64,000 nucleotides of DNA from Aestuariivivens sediminicola (GTDB taxonomy: Bacteria; Bacteroidota; Bacteroidia; Flavobacteriales; Flavobacteriaceae). Position numbers and translations under genes: made by a program. Shown here one piece after another: positions 25,270 through 34,183 of this stretch. Below the pieces are notes generated by a model that was not told the DNA's origin, searched no databases, and saw nothing but the letters and a program-made list of their open reading frames with translations. Position 1 is the stretch's first letter. Every line of letters begins with the position of its first letter. The stretch lies in NCBI RefSeq assembly GCF_022662015.1, contig NZ_JAKMCM010000002.1, positions 186,001 to 250,000 on the forward strand, in the 5' to 3' direction.

Positions 25270-26016
25270 ATGAGTAAAAAGACAAATTATTCGTATATCG
25301 GCATTGCCTTTATAATTTTGGTTTTTGGCATTCTATTCATTCCCAAAATTGTAGATCGTATTTCAAACAACGATGTGATTAGAAATGAAAGCAGAACGGA
25401 TTATGCAAAGGAGAATAAAGGTGGCGGTACCACATTGGCCTACATTGAAAATGAGGGGATAAAACGACAGGTTCCGGATTTTAGTTTTACAAATCAGAAT
25501 GGGGAAACCATTACGAACAAGGATTATTTGGGCAAAGTCTATGTCATTGAATTTTTTTTCACCTCCTGCCCAACCATTTGCCCGCGTATGAATGCCAATC
25601 TGGTAGCCATTCAGGAGGCCTTTAAGGCATATGACGATTTTGGAATAGCGTCCTTTACGATAGATCCAAAGCGTGATACGCCGGAAGTCCTTAAAGATTA
25701 TGCCACAAAATACGGCGTGACACATCCCAATTGGAATTTTTTAACTGGAGACAAAGAGACCATTTATAAGCTCGCAAATGAAGGTTTCTATATATATGCC
25801 GCTGAAAATGAAGATGTCCTGGGTGGTTTTGAGCATTCGGGAAACTTTGCATTAATCGATAAAAAAGGGTTCATCCGTTCGAGAACGGACAGTTATGGTA
25901 ACCCCATTATATACTACAGGGGCATTGTTTCAGAGGCTGAGGTTGCGGGTGAAGACGGTGAAAGAGAGGAAATAAGTTTATTAAAAGATGATATTCTAAA
26001 ATTACTCAATGAATAA
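25270..26016 (+). CDS. SCO1/SenC/PrrC copper chaperone for cytochrome oxidase
   Basis: Membrane-anchored thioredoxin-fold protein that delivers copper to the CuA site of cytochrome oxidase or keeps its cysteines reduced. One N-terminal helix (about residues 9-27) is followed by PDFSFTNQNGE, the copper loop FFFTSCPTICPRM with C100 and C104, and the distal ligand H189 in GGFEHSGNF. Length is 248 residues from the ATG at 25270. An upstream GTG in frame (25225) would add 15 residues before the anchor and seems less likely. It lies in the oxidase accessory cluster. Confidence 0.92.
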   Translation: MSKKTNYSYIGIAFIILVFGILFIPKIVDRISNNDVIRNESRTDYAKENKGGGTTLAYIENEGIKRQVPDFSFTNQNGETITNKDYLGKVYVIEFFFTSCPTICPRMNANLVAIQEAFKAYDDFGIASFTIDPKRDTPEVLKDYATKYGVTHPNWNFLTGDKETIYKLANEGFYIYAAENEDVLGGFEHSGNFALIDKKGFIRSRTDSYGNPIIYYRGIVSEAEVAGEDGEREEISLLKDDILKLLNE

Positions 26017-26081
26017 TATAAGGGGACTATGCCCTGCTACTTTTGGAACGGTGGTAATAGTCCACATAATAAGTACTCGGA

Positions 26082-26606
26082 ATGAATAAGAACAAAGTCA
26101 GTAGGGAAGATAAGAAGTATAACCGATTTATTGTAGCCCTGTCTATCGCCATACCCATTGTGGTGGCTGTATTGTTTAAGGTGAGGCTCGACTTTGAACT
26201 CCCTGTTTTTTTGCCACCAATTTATGCCACCATAAATGGTTTTACTGCCATTATTTTAGTAATTGCCTTTATTGCCATCAAAAATAAAAAAATCGTTTTA
26301 CACGAAAACCTGATGACTACGGCGCTGTGGTGCTCGGTTGTTTTTTTGATCATGTATGTATTATATCATATGACGAGCGACTCGACCGTTTATGAGGGTA
26401 ATTTAAGAGCGCTGTATTTATTCGTGCTTATAAGCCATATTGTATTATCCATCGCGGTTATTCCATTTGTACTTATAACCTATGTCAGGGCCATAACCAG
26501 GAACTTTGAAAGCCATAAAAAAATAGCAAAAATAACATTTCCCTTATGGCTCTATGTTGCTGTAACCGGCGTTATTGTGTATGTAATGATTTCACCATAC
26601 TACTAA
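26082..26606 (+). CDS. DUF420 membrane protein (oxidase-associated)
   Basis: Integral membrane protein of 174 residues with about five helices. The pattern PPIYATINGFTAIILVI, ENLMTTALWCSVVFL and YLFVLISHIVLSIAVIPFVL is that of DUF420 proteins, which occur beside SCO and subunit III/IV genes and are sometimes likened to CtaM-type assembly factors. The histidines in HENLMTT, YHMTSD and SHIVL are candidates for metal or heme contacts. The exact role is not established. It follows the SCO gene after 65 bases. Confidence 0.85.
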   Translation: MNKNKVSREDKKYNRFIVALSIAIPIVVAVLFKVRLDFELPVFLPPIYATINGFTAIILVIAFIAIKNKKIVLHENLMTTALWCSVVFLIMYVLYHMTSDSTVYEGNLRALYLFVLISHIVLSIAVIPFVLITYVRAITRNFESHKKIAKITFPLWLYVAVTGVIVYVMISPYY

Positions 26607-26691
26607 CGAAAACCGCTATGAAGTATTTAGGGCTGTCATTTAAAATGGGGTAATGATACCGTGTGAAAAAGGGGCAATATAATATAAGACT

Positions 26692-26910
26692 ATGAAGGGC
26701 AAATTTTTCTTTTTTATATTTTCTGTTATCGTGTTTGTCAATGCAAATGCTCAGTGTGCTATGTGCAGGGCAGTATTGGAAAGCGAGGAAGGGCAGGGGG
26801 CTGCCCAAGGCATTAATGACGGCATTGTGTATTTAATGCTTATTCCATACCTCCTCATTGGAGGTGTGGCCTTTGTGATTTATAAATCCTACCATAAGTT
26901 AAAAAAATAA
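26692..26910 (+). CDS. small secreted/membrane protein with CxxC, oxidase cluster
   Basis: A 72-residue protein with a clear signal peptide (FFFFIFSVIVFVNANAQ), a CAMCR motif directly at the predicted mature N-terminus, a Gly/Glu-rich stretch and a C-terminal membrane helix (IVYLMLIPYLLIGGVAFVIY) followed by a basic tail. It would be held in the inner membrane with two cysteines in the periplasm next to the bilayer. It closes the oxidase accessory cluster. Copper or thiol chemistry is a reasonable guess, but no named family is recognised. Confidence 0.75.
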   Translation: MKGKFFFFIFSVIVFVNANAQCAMCRAVLESEEGQGAAQGINDGIVYLMLIPYLLIGGVAFVIYKSYHKLKK

Positions 26911-26933
26911 TAAAAAGTTTTAGGTACAGTTTT

Positions 26934-26960
26934 TGTAACATTTCTTTGTATTGATAGTCT
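26934..26960 (+). promoter_or_regulatory. ECF-sigma-like promoter upstream of the ABC efflux operon
   Basis: TGTAACA at 26934-26940, 16 bases, then GTCT at 26957-26960 followed by AAT. ECF sigma factors typically read a GTAAC-type -35 and a CGTC/GTCT-type -10 at this distance. No TAnnTTTG box is present in the gap. The start of transcription would be about 35 bases before the ATG at 27003. Confidence 0.5.
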
Positions 26961-27002
26961 AATTATTAAGGCTTTCGGCTCATTTTATCAATCAAAGAAA
27001 TC

Positions 27003-27707
27003 ATGCTCGAAATTAAAGAACTTCACAAATCTTATCCTATAGGCGATTCCAGCTTACATGTGTTAAAGGGAATTAATTTATCTGTTAAAGAAGGTGAAAT
27101 GGTGGCCATCATGGGGTCGTCAGGTTCAGGAAAGTCGACCCTGCTCAATATTATCGGCATGCTCGATGAGGCCGATTCCGGTTCCTATGTTCTGGACGGG
27201 ATACCCATAAAAAATCTCACGGAGAAGAAGGCAGCCCTCTATCGCAACAGATTTTTAGGCTTCATTTTTCAATCCTTCAACCTGATAAACTATAAGAATG
27301 CCCTGGAGAATGTTGCACTACCATTGTACTATCAAGGGGTGAAACGTAAAGAACGTCAGGAACAAGCCATGTTCTATCTGGAAAAAGTAGGCCTTGCCGA
27401 TTGGGCACATCACCTGCCCAAAGAATTATCCGGAGGACAGAATCAGCGTGTAGCCATTGCGAGAGCCCTGGCGGCAAATCCTAAATTACTACTGGCCGAT
27501 GAGCCAACCGGTGCTCTGGATACCCATACCTCTTATGATCTCATGGCATTTATCCAGGAGTTAAATGATGAAGGAAAAACAATCTTAATGGTTACGCACG
27601 AGGAAGATATTGCCAATATGTGCAAACGTATCGTCAAGTTACGCGATGGTATTATAATGGAGGACAAACTGGTTGAACTGGACAGCAGAATAACATGTTT
27701 GATTTAG
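27003..27707 (+). CDS. ABC transporter ATP-binding protein (MacB/LolD type)
   Basis: ATPase subunit of 234 residues, with Walker A GSSGSGKST at 38-46, the Q-loop FIFQSFNLI, the signature LSGGQNQRVAIARAL from 142, Walker B LLLADEPTGALD and the switch MVTHEED. It belongs to the small ATPases that pair with FtsX-like permeases in MacB, LolCDE and related mechanotransmission exporters. Its stop overlaps the first permease by 13 bases. With two permeases, an adaptor and a TolC homologue in the same operon, a tripartite exporter spanning the envelope is likely. Confidence 0.94.
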   Translation: MLEIKELHKSYPIGDSSLHVLKGINLSVKEGEMVAIMGSSGSGKSTLLNIIGMLDEADSGSYVLDGIPIKNLTEKKAALYRNRFLGFIFQSFNLINYKNALENVALPLYYQGVKRKERQEQAMFYLEKVGLADWAHHLPKELSGGQNQRVAIARALAANPKLLLADEPTGALDTHTSYDLMAFIQELNDEGKTILMVTHEEDIANMCKRIVKLRDGIIMEDKLVELDSRITCLI

Positions 27708-28924
27708 ACCTTTGGCGGGAAATATTTCAAAGTATTAATAAAAACAGAACCCGAAGCATCTTGTCGGGCTTTACCGTTACCTTTGCCATTTTATTGTTTA
27801 CCATTTTATTCGGTATAGCCAATGGATTGAAAAACACCTTCAAGGAAGCCTTTGCCGATGATGCTGCCAATGCCATTTTTGTGCGTTCGGGAAGAACGAC
27901 CAAGGCTCATAAAGGCCTGCAGGCGGGAAGGCGAATTCAGTTTAAAAATGAGGATTTCGATTATATGATCGATGAGTTTGATGAGAAAATCGAATTCATT
28001 ACTGCAAGAATATACAAAAACGTATCGGCCATTTACAGGAATGAACACAATACCTATAATCTTAGAGCCGTACATCCCGACCATCAGTATTTAGAGCGCA
28101 CCATAATGAAAGAAGGGCGCTATATTAATCAGAATGATCTTAATAATAAAACCAAGGTTGTCGTTATCGGCAGGTTAGTGGCAAAGGATTTATTTATTAA
28201 GGAAGATCCTATTGGAAAGTATTTAAACCTCAATGGGATTCAGTATAAAGTCGTTGGGGTTTTTAAAGACGAGGGCAACGATAACGAAGAACGGCTCATC
28301 TACATGCCGGTAACCACAGCGCAACAAATTTATGGCAATAACGATTATATAGACCAGATAAACCTGACCTATCAGCCCGAAATGAATTTTGATCAGGCCA
28401 TTAGATTCGGGAACGATATCACCAGGAAACTAAAAAACCGGTTTTCAGTGGCCAATTCAGATCAAAGAGCCATACGCGTATTTAATATGGCCAGTCAAAC
28501 TCAAGGCGTGAGCAAGATGAATGCCGTTTTGGGTATCATTATTCTCATAATCGGTTTAGGGACTTTAATAGCGGGTATTGTGGGTATCAGTAACATAATG
28601 ATTTTTATAGTTAAGGAGCGCACCAAGGAAATTGGTATTCGGAAATCACTTGGTGCCACTCCGGGATCTATAGTCTCTATCATCCTCATAGAATCCATAA
28701 TCATTACCACGGTAGCAGGCTACCTTGGACTTTTAATAGGCGTCGGCGTCTTAGAATGGATAGGGCCGAGCCTAAAGGACTATTTTATTACGGATCCCGC
28801 CGTTAAACCGTCCATCATCATCACGGCAACATTAACCCTGATTGGCGCCGGAGCCTTGGCCGGGTATTTACCTGCTAAAAAGGCCTCGAATATTAAACCG
28901 ATTGTAGCATTAAGAAATGACTAA
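27695..28924 (+). CDS. ABC transporter permease, MacB-like (FtsX/MacB-PCD domains)
   Basis: Permease of 409 residues with one N-terminal helix (ILSGFTVTFAILLFTILFG), a large periplasmic domain (about residues 40-280) and three C-terminal helices, as in MacB. The cytoplasmic coupling loop VKERTKEIGIRKSLGATPGSI and the ending ASNIKPIVALRND are typical. It overlaps the ATPase gene and is followed 2 bases later by a paralogous permease, suggesting a heterodimer driven by one ATPase. The exported substrate cannot be told from sequence. Confidence 0.92.
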   Translation: MFDLDLWREIFQSINKNRTRSILSGFTVTFAILLFTILFGIANGLKNTFKEAFADDAANAIFVRSGRTTKAHKGLQAGRRIQFKNEDFDYMIDEFDEKIEFITARIYKNVSAIYRNEHNTYNLRAVHPDHQYLERTIMKEGRYINQNDLNNKTKVVVIGRLVAKDLFIKEDPIGKYLNLNGIQYKVVGVFKDEGNDNEERLIYMPVTTAQQIYGNNDYIDQINLTYQPEMNFDQAIRFGNDITRKLKNRFSVANSDQRAIRVFNMASQTQGVSKMNAVLGIIILIIGLGTLIAGIVGISNIMIFIVKERTKEIGIRKSLGATPGSIVSIILIESIIITTVAGYLGLLIGVGVLEWIGPSLKDYFITDPAVKPSIIITATLTLIGAGALAGYLPAKKASNIKPIVALRND

Positions 28925-28926
28925 CC

Positions 28927-30171
28927 ATGCTCAGATATTTATTAGATAGGGACACCTGGCAGGAAGTTTACGATAGTTTGAGTAAAAATAAGCTGCGTAC
29001 CGTTATTACAATGATCGGGGTATGGTGGGGCATTTTACTACTTATCGGATTGCTGGGATCTGCGCGTGGGATGGAAAATTCGTTTAACAGATTATTTGGA
29101 GACTTTGCCACCAACAGTGTTTTTATCTGGGGACAAAGTACAAGCCGACCATTTAAAGGCTTCCAGGAAGGAAGGCGCGTGAGGCTATCCCTGACCGATG
29201 CCAAAAAGGTGGAAGACAATATTGAAGGCATCGAATTTGTAGTACCCAGAAATCAGAATCAGGGTACCGTTGTGAGGAACTTTTTGTCGGGCAGGTTCAA
29301 TGTAGCGGGCGATTATCCTTTATTAGATGTTGTTCAAAAGAAGAAATTAGTATTTGGCAGGTTCATCAACCAGAACGATATTGATCATAAAAAGAAGGTT
29401 GCGGTTATCTCAGAGGATGTTTATAAACAGCTGTTCGAAATAAAAGAAGATCCCGTTGGGGCCTACATGCAAATTAACGGGATGAATTTTACCGTTATTG
29501 GGGTTTTTGAAGAGAGTAATGTGCGGATGGGTCCCGGATCCGATATCCATATTCCGTTTACTACCTTCCAGCAGGTATATAATCAGGGGGATCAAATCGG
29601 ATGGATTATGGTCACCGGGAAACCGGATTACAATATAAAGCAGATCGAACTGGATGCGAAGTTACTGCTAAGAAATTTAAACCAAATTCATCCTAAGGAC
29701 AATCGTGCCTTTGGCAGTTTTAATTTAGGTGAGAATTTCGATAAGGTGACAGGGTTTTTAACCGGTATGCAGTTTTTAACCTGGTTTGTGGGTATCGCGA
29801 CCCTGATTGCGGGTGTTTTTGCCATTGGCAATATCTTATTGATTACCGTTAAAGAGCGCACCAAGGAAATTGGTGTGCGTCGTGCCCTTGGTGCAACACC
29901 ATTTGAAATAAAAAGGCAAATCGTAACTGAGGCTGTATTTTTGACCCTTTTTGCCGGTATTTTCGGAATCATATCAGGGGGATGGATCCTCATCCTGTTG
30001 GATTATTATTATGGTCAGGGCGATGATGCCACTTTGGTCAACGCCTCTGTATCCATAGCCATTGTCTTTTTAGCACTGCTGATACTGATCATATTGGGAA
30101 CACTAATCGGACTGATACCTGCATTTAAAGCCACAAGTGTGAGACCCATTGAGGCGCTGAGAGAAGAATAA
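28927..30171 (+). CDS. ABC transporter permease, MacB-like, second copy
   Basis: A paralogue of the preceding permease with 414 residues and the same topology: N-terminal helix (VITMIGVWWGILLLIGLLG), periplasmic domain and three C-terminal helices. The coupling loop VKERTKEIGVRRALGATPFEI and the end TSVRPIEALREE correspond closely to those of the first copy, while the periplasmic domains have diverged. Two distinct permeases point to a heterodimeric exporter. It is followed by the periplasmic adaptor after 19 bases. Confidence 0.92.
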   Translation: MLRYLLDRDTWQEVYDSLSKNKLRTVITMIGVWWGILLLIGLLGSARGMENSFNRLFGDFATNSVFIWGQSTSRPFKGFQEGRRVRLSLTDAKKVEDNIEGIEFVVPRNQNQGTVVRNFLSGRFNVAGDYPLLDVVQKKKLVFGRFINQNDIDHKKKVAVISEDVYKQLFEIKEDPVGAYMQINGMNFTVIGVFEESNVRMGPGSDIHIPFTTFQQVYNQGDQIGWIMVTGKPDYNIKQIELDAKLLLRNLNQIHPKDNRAFGSFNLGENFDKVTGFLTGMQFLTWFVGIATLIAGVFAIGNILLITVKERTKEIGVRRALGATPFEIKRQIVTEAVFLTLFAGIFGIISGGWILILLDYYYGQGDDATLVNASVSIAIVFLALLILIILGTLIGLIPAFKATSVRPIEALREE

Positions 30172-30190
30172 TAAAATCAATCCATATAAA

Positions 30191-31312
30191 ATGAATAAGA
30201 CCTTAAAGATTAGTCTGATTATCGTTGCCATTTTGGCGCTGGCCTACGTACTCAAATATTTTAAAGAATCGAATACCAAGGGAGTTGAAGAGTTTACTAC
30301 GGAGACACCGTATTACGATTCGGTAAAAACTAAGGTGGTGGCCACCGGTAAATTAAATCCGGAAGAAGAAATCGAATTGAAACCACAGGTGTCCGGTATC
30401 ATTGATCAAATCGTTGTGGAAGAGGGCGATATCGTACAGAAAGGGGATTTAATTGCCAAAATAAGGGTGGTCCCCAACGAACAGAATCTGGCCAGTGCTG
30501 CCAGTCGTATTAAGACCGCGCAATTGGCAGCTAACAATGCTGAAATCGTATTTAAGCGCAATAAAGCCTTATTTGAAAAAGGGGTGATTTCACAACAGGA
30601 TTTCGAGAATAGTGAACTGTCCTTTAACCAGTCTAAAGAGAATTTGTTACAGGCTCAGAACGATTTTCAAATCATTAAACAAGGATCCCTGTCCGGTGGA
30701 AGTTCTGCCAATACGAATATTGTGGCCCAGATATCGGGAACTGTATTGGAAATACCGGTTCGTGAAGGCGATCAGGTCATACAGAGTAATAATTTCAATG
30801 CGGGGACGACAATCGCCACGGTTGCAGATATGAGTATTATGATTTTTGAAGGAAAAGTAGATGAGGCCGATGTCGGTAAAATAGAGGAGGGGGAAGACAT
30901 TAAGGTGGTATTGGGCGCAATTAACGAAAAGGAATTTCCCGCAAAATTAACCTTTGTGGCACCTAAAGGCGTAGAAGAGAACGGAGCCGTACAATTTACC
31001 ATAAAGGCTGATGTTGAAGTGGCGTCCTCGAAAAATATAAGGGCGGGATACAGCGCCAATGCCGAAATAGAAGTTGAAAACAAGGATAGTGTCTTGGTTA
31101 TTAAAGAGGCCCTTGTCCAATTTAACAGGTTTACCGATAATCCGTTTGTAGAAGTTCTAGAGGAGGACGGGACTTTTAAAAAGAAAGAGGTTCGGCTTGG
31201 TACCTCAGACGGCATCATAGTAGAAATATTAGATGGTGTTGAAGAAGGCGACAAAATCAAAGTGTGGAATAAAGCATCAAAAGACGATGAAGAGGAGGAA
31301 GACAATGACTAA
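30191..31312 (+). CDS. efflux periplasmic adaptor (MacA/HlyD family)
   Basis: Membrane-fusion protein of 373 residues that bridges the ABC permeases to the outer-membrane channel. It has an N-terminal anchor helix (ISLIIVAILALAYVL), a lipoyl-type hairpin half (ELKPQVSGIIDQIVVEEGDIVQKGDLI), an alpha-helical coiled coil (about residues 100-155), the second lipoyl half (AQISGTVLEIPVREGDQV) and beta-barrel domains. The acidic tail DDEEEEDND is unusual. The stop overlaps the TolC gene start by 8 bases, indicating coupled translation. Confidence 0.93.
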   Translation: MNKTLKISLIIVAILALAYVLKYFKESNTKGVEEFTTETPYYDSVKTKVVATGKLNPEEEIELKPQVSGIIDQIVVEEGDIVQKGDLIAKIRVVPNEQNLASAASRIKTAQLAANNAEIVFKRNKALFEKGVISQQDFENSELSFNQSKENLLQAQNDFQIIKQGSLSGGSSANTNIVAQISGTVLEIPVREGDQVIQSNNFNAGTTIATVADMSIMIFEGKVDEADVGKIEEGEDIKVVLGAINEKEFPAKLTFVAPKGVEENGAVQFTIKADVEVASSKNIRAGYSANAEIEVENKDSVLVIKEALVQFNRFTDNPFVEVLEEDGTFKKKEVRLGTSDGIIVEILDGVEEGDKIKVWNKASKDDEEEEDND

Positions 31313-32627
31313 TTTCAGGTTGGTACTCATGGCACTGTTCTTAGGCCTGATGGCATATGCCCAGGAAAAGAAATGGACCTTAGAGGAATGTGTTGATTAT
31401 GCCCTCGAGCATAACATAACAGTGAAACAAGCCGAAAACACCCTGCTCTTAAATAAGCAGGATATCAAAGCATCTCAAGGTAATTTTTTGCCCTCTGTGG
31501 GGGTGGGACTCAGGCAATCCCTGAGCCTTGGTCAGGCCGAGTTGTTTCCGGGTAATTTTGTAGACAGAACCTTCCACTCGACAAGTGCCGGATTAAGTGT
31601 GTCACAAACTGTTTTCAACGGGTTTAGAAACAGCAACGTTTACAGGCAATCGCAGTTAAACTTAGAAACCAATCAGTTGGAATTGGAGCGCATAGAAGAT
31701 GACATATCATTAAATGTGGTCAATGCCTATTTAAATGTATTGTTCAACAAGGAAAATTTGGAAACGGCACAAGCACAATACGACTTTAGCGAACAACAAT
31801 TGGATCAGGTAAAAGTATTGGTTGACGCCGGGGTACAGCCAAAAGCTAATATCTATGATGCTGAAGCCACCTTGAGCCGGGATGCTCAGCAGGTGACCAT
31901 TGCAGAAAACAATCTCAAACTGGCATTGCTTAACTTGTCCCAGTTATTACTGCTCCCATTCGAAGGATTCGATGTTGAGGTGATAGATGTTGGAACACCA
32001 TCGGAAACCTTGTTGTATTCGGATGTATCGCCGATTTTAGAATATGCCATGGCCAACAGGGTGGAAATAAAGGTTGCTGAAAAGAATATTGAAAATGCAG
32101 CACTGAATACCGAAATATCTAAAAGCGGATATTACCCCAGTGTAAGCCTGGGTTATGGATTTAATACGGGAGCAAATTTCTCCAATTTGAATAGTTCTAA
32201 TTCCTTTTTTCAACAGATTAATGAGAACAAAGGCCACAGCTTTAATCTGAATGTCAATATCCCCATATTTTCGAGATATCAAAATAAAACCTCCGTGGCC
32301 AAATCGAAGATTCAGGAAGAAAACAGCAAGCTCAACTTAGAACAGGCTAAAATTAACCTAGAATCCATAATTCAAAGCGCCTATACCGATGCTCAAGCTG
32401 CATTTAAAGCCTATCAGGCGGCCATCAAGTCCCTGGAATCTCAAAAACTGGCCTTTAATAATGCCAAGGAGCGATATGATCTGGGCAACATGACAGCTTT
32501 TGATCTGGAACAGTCCAGGGTACAGCTTATAAATGCTCAATCCTCTTTAATAAATGCGAAGTATGATTTTGTTTTTAAGACAAAAGTTTTGGATTTTTAC
32601 ATCGGAAAAACAATAACCTTAGATTAA
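31305..32627 (+). CDS. TolC-family outer-membrane efflux channel
   Basis: Outer-membrane channel component of 440 residues. The ATG at 31305 gives a clean signal peptide (FRLVLMALFLGLMAYAQ); an in-frame start further upstream would lie deep inside the adaptor gene and is rejected. The body shows the two TolC/OEP repeats: WTLEECVDYALEHNITVKQAE near the N-terminus and EYAMANRVEIKVAEKNIENA in the middle, with long alpha-helical segments rich in Ala, Gln and Asn. It completes the tripartite exporter. Its stop codon TAA is directly followed by the TTG start of tsaB. Confidence 0.92.
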   Translation: MTNFRLVLMALFLGLMAYAQEKKWTLEECVDYALEHNITVKQAENTLLLNKQDIKASQGNFLPSVGVGLRQSLSLGQAELFPGNFVDRTFHSTSAGLSVSQTVFNGFRNSNVYRQSQLNLETNQLELERIEDDISLNVVNAYLNVLFNKENLETAQAQYDFSEQQLDQVKVLVDAGVQPKANIYDAEATLSRDAQQVTIAENNLKLALLNLSQLLLLPFEGFDVEVIDVGTPSETLLYSDVSPILEYAMANRVEIKVAEKNIENAALNTEISKSGYYPSVSLGYGFNTGANFSNLNSSNSFFQQINENKGHSFNLNVNIPIFSRYQNKTSVAKSKIQEENSKLNLEQAKINLESIIQSAYTDAQAAFKAYQAAIKSLESQKLAFNNAKERYDLGNMTAFDLEQSRVQLINAQSSLINAKYDFVFKTKVLDFYIGKTITLD

Positions 32628-33308
32628 TTGGCATATATTTTAAGTATTGAAACGGCAACGACAAATTGTTCTGTTGCCCTGAGTGAAAATGGCAAAACCA
32701 TTGTTCTTAAGGAAGATTATAATGAAGGCTATTCTCATGGCGAACGGTTACATGTCTATATTGAGGCTGTTTTAAAAGAAAGTGGCCTTAAGAAGGATGA
32801 ATTGCATGCCATTGCCATAAGTAAAGGACCCGGTTCATATACGGGATTGCGGATTGGGGTTTCTGCGGCAAAGGGACTCTGTTATGCCCTGGATATTCCA
32901 TTAATTTCCGTACCGACATTAGAAGCCTTAGCCTGTCAGGTGGATCCTTCGAATGGGGTTATTGTGCCCATGTTAGATGCAAGAAGACAGGAAGTGTATG
33001 CGGCAGTTTTTGATGTTCGGCACAACCAGATTAGGGAGACTCAAGCTCAAATTCTAGACGCGGTCGCATTCAGGGACTACTTAGAACGGGATAAGGTGTC
33101 TTTTATAGGTAATGGAGTTGAAAAAACAAAAGCCCTCATTCATCATTCGAATGCGGTATTCATTGAAGGTAGACTGCCTTCGGCAAATACCATGGGACGC
33201 CTGGCCTATGACAAATACAAAAAAGGCGACCATGAAGATGTCGCCTATTTTGAGCCTTATTATTTAAAGGATTTTGTGGCTATTAAACCCAAGGGTTCTT
33301 CCCGCTAG
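32628..33308 (+). CDS. tsaB: tRNA threonylcarbamoyladenosine biosynthesis protein TsaB
   Basis: Scaffold subunit of the TsaBDE complex that makes t6A37 in ANN-decoding tRNAs. The 226 residues show the ASKHA-fold signatures ILSIETATTNCSVALSENG at the N-terminus, SKGPGSYTGLRIGVSAAKGL and PMLDARRQEVYAAVF. The start is a TTG at 32628, immediately after the TolC stop, giving AYILSIET after the initiator, the family's normal N-terminus. No ATG is available. An essential housekeeping gene at the end of an efflux operon is notable; there may be an internal promoter. Confidence 0.94.
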   Translation: MAYILSIETATTNCSVALSENGKTIVLKEDYNEGYSHGERLHVYIEAVLKESGLKKDELHAIAISKGPGSYTGLRIGVSAAKGLCYALDIPLISVPTLEALACQVDPSNGVIVPMLDARRQEVYAAVFDVRHNQIRETQAQILDAVAFRDYLERDKVSFIGNGVEKTKALIHHSNAVFIEGRLPSANTMGRLAYDKYKKGDHEDVAYFEPYYLKDFVAIKPKGSSR

Positions 33309-33347
33309 ACCTGTTCGGGGTTGTATTGGGTCTATTAGTGAAAAAGC

Positions 33348-34163
33348 TTATTCGTTTTTTCGAATGTTCACTTGATGCGGGTATGGAATTTCAATACCAG
33401 CGGCATCAAGAGCTTCTTTAGTCTGCTCGGTCACGTCGAAGTATACGGCCCAATAGTCTGCGGTTTCACACCAGGGTCGAACCGCGAAGTTTATTGAGCT
33501 GTCTGCCAACTCCAGGACCGTTACTGCCGGAGCAGGTTCTTTGAGGACTTTGGGGTGAGCCGTTAAAACACCCATCAAGACGTCCTTGGTTTTTTTGATA
33601 TCCGAATCATAATCAACACCAAAAACTAAATCCACACGACGCGTGCCTTCTGTCGTATAATTTATAATATTCCCATTGGAAAGTGCCCCATTGGGAATGA
33701 TGATTTCTTTGTTGGAAAGTCCCGTGAGTTTGGTGGTGAATATTTCAATTTGCTTAACGACACCAATTTCACCTTGCGCCTCAATTAAATCTCCTATTTT
33801 AATAGGTTTAAAAATCATGATTAAAACACCACCGGCAAAATTGCCCAGAGATCCCTGTAAAGCCATGCCTACCGCCAGACCGGCTGCCGCTAAAATAGCA
33901 GCGAAAGAGGTCGTTTCCACACCTAATTCAGCCAATATGGCAAGGATCAGTAATATTTTTAAGATCCAGCTCAGCAAGTTCAACAAAAACTTTTGAAGAC
34001 TTTCTTCATAATTGCTTTTGGCCATGATTTTTTTGGTACCTCTAAGAAGACGTTTAATAATCCACATACCGACAATCCAAATGATGATTGCCGCTACTAT
34101 TCTTAATCCGTAATCCGTGGCGAGGTTTAGCCATTTTTCAGTGTCTACATTTTCTAAATCCAT
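33348..34163 (-). CDS. MscS-family small-conductance mechanosensitive channel
   Basis: Mechanosensitive channel of 271 residues that releases solutes under hypo-osmotic shock. There are three N-terminal helices. The pore helix has the Gly/Ala pattern AAAGLAVGMALQGSLGNFAGG characteristic of MscS TM3, followed by the beta domain with DLIEAQGEIGVVKQIEIFTT and IIPNGALSNGNIINYT. Length is close to E. coli MscS (286). It is the last gene of a minus-strand group after DUF1304, with a 20-base gap. Confidence 0.93.
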   Translation of the reverse strand: MDLENVDTEKWLNLATDYGLRIVAAIIIWIVGMWIIKRLLRGTKKIMAKSNYEESLQKFLLNLLSWILKILLILAILAELGVETTSFAAILAAAGLAVGMALQGSLGNFAGGVLIMIFKPIKIGDLIEAQGEIGVVKQIEIFTTKLTGLSNKEIIIPNGALSNGNIINYTTEGTRRVDLVFGVDYDSDIKKTKDVLMGVLTAHPKVLKEPAPAVTVLELADSSINFAVRPWCETADYWAVYFDVTEQTKEALDAAGIEIPYPHQVNIRKNE

Positions 34164-34183
34164 AGTGTCTTGTTATATAAGGT

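Noticed and set aside
31233-31304. Longer TolC start inside the adaptor gene
   Set aside because: It would add a charged segment before the signal peptide; the ATG at 31305 gives a normal signal sequence and an 8-base overlap.
30772-31305. 177-codon Ser/Thr-rich frame opposite the efflux adaptor
   Set aside because: Shadow of the adaptor gene arising from its codon use; no start context or domain.
33305-33335. Terminator between tsaB and mscS
   Set aside because: TAGACC and GGTCTA can pair, but the loop is long and no T tract follows, so support is too weak.
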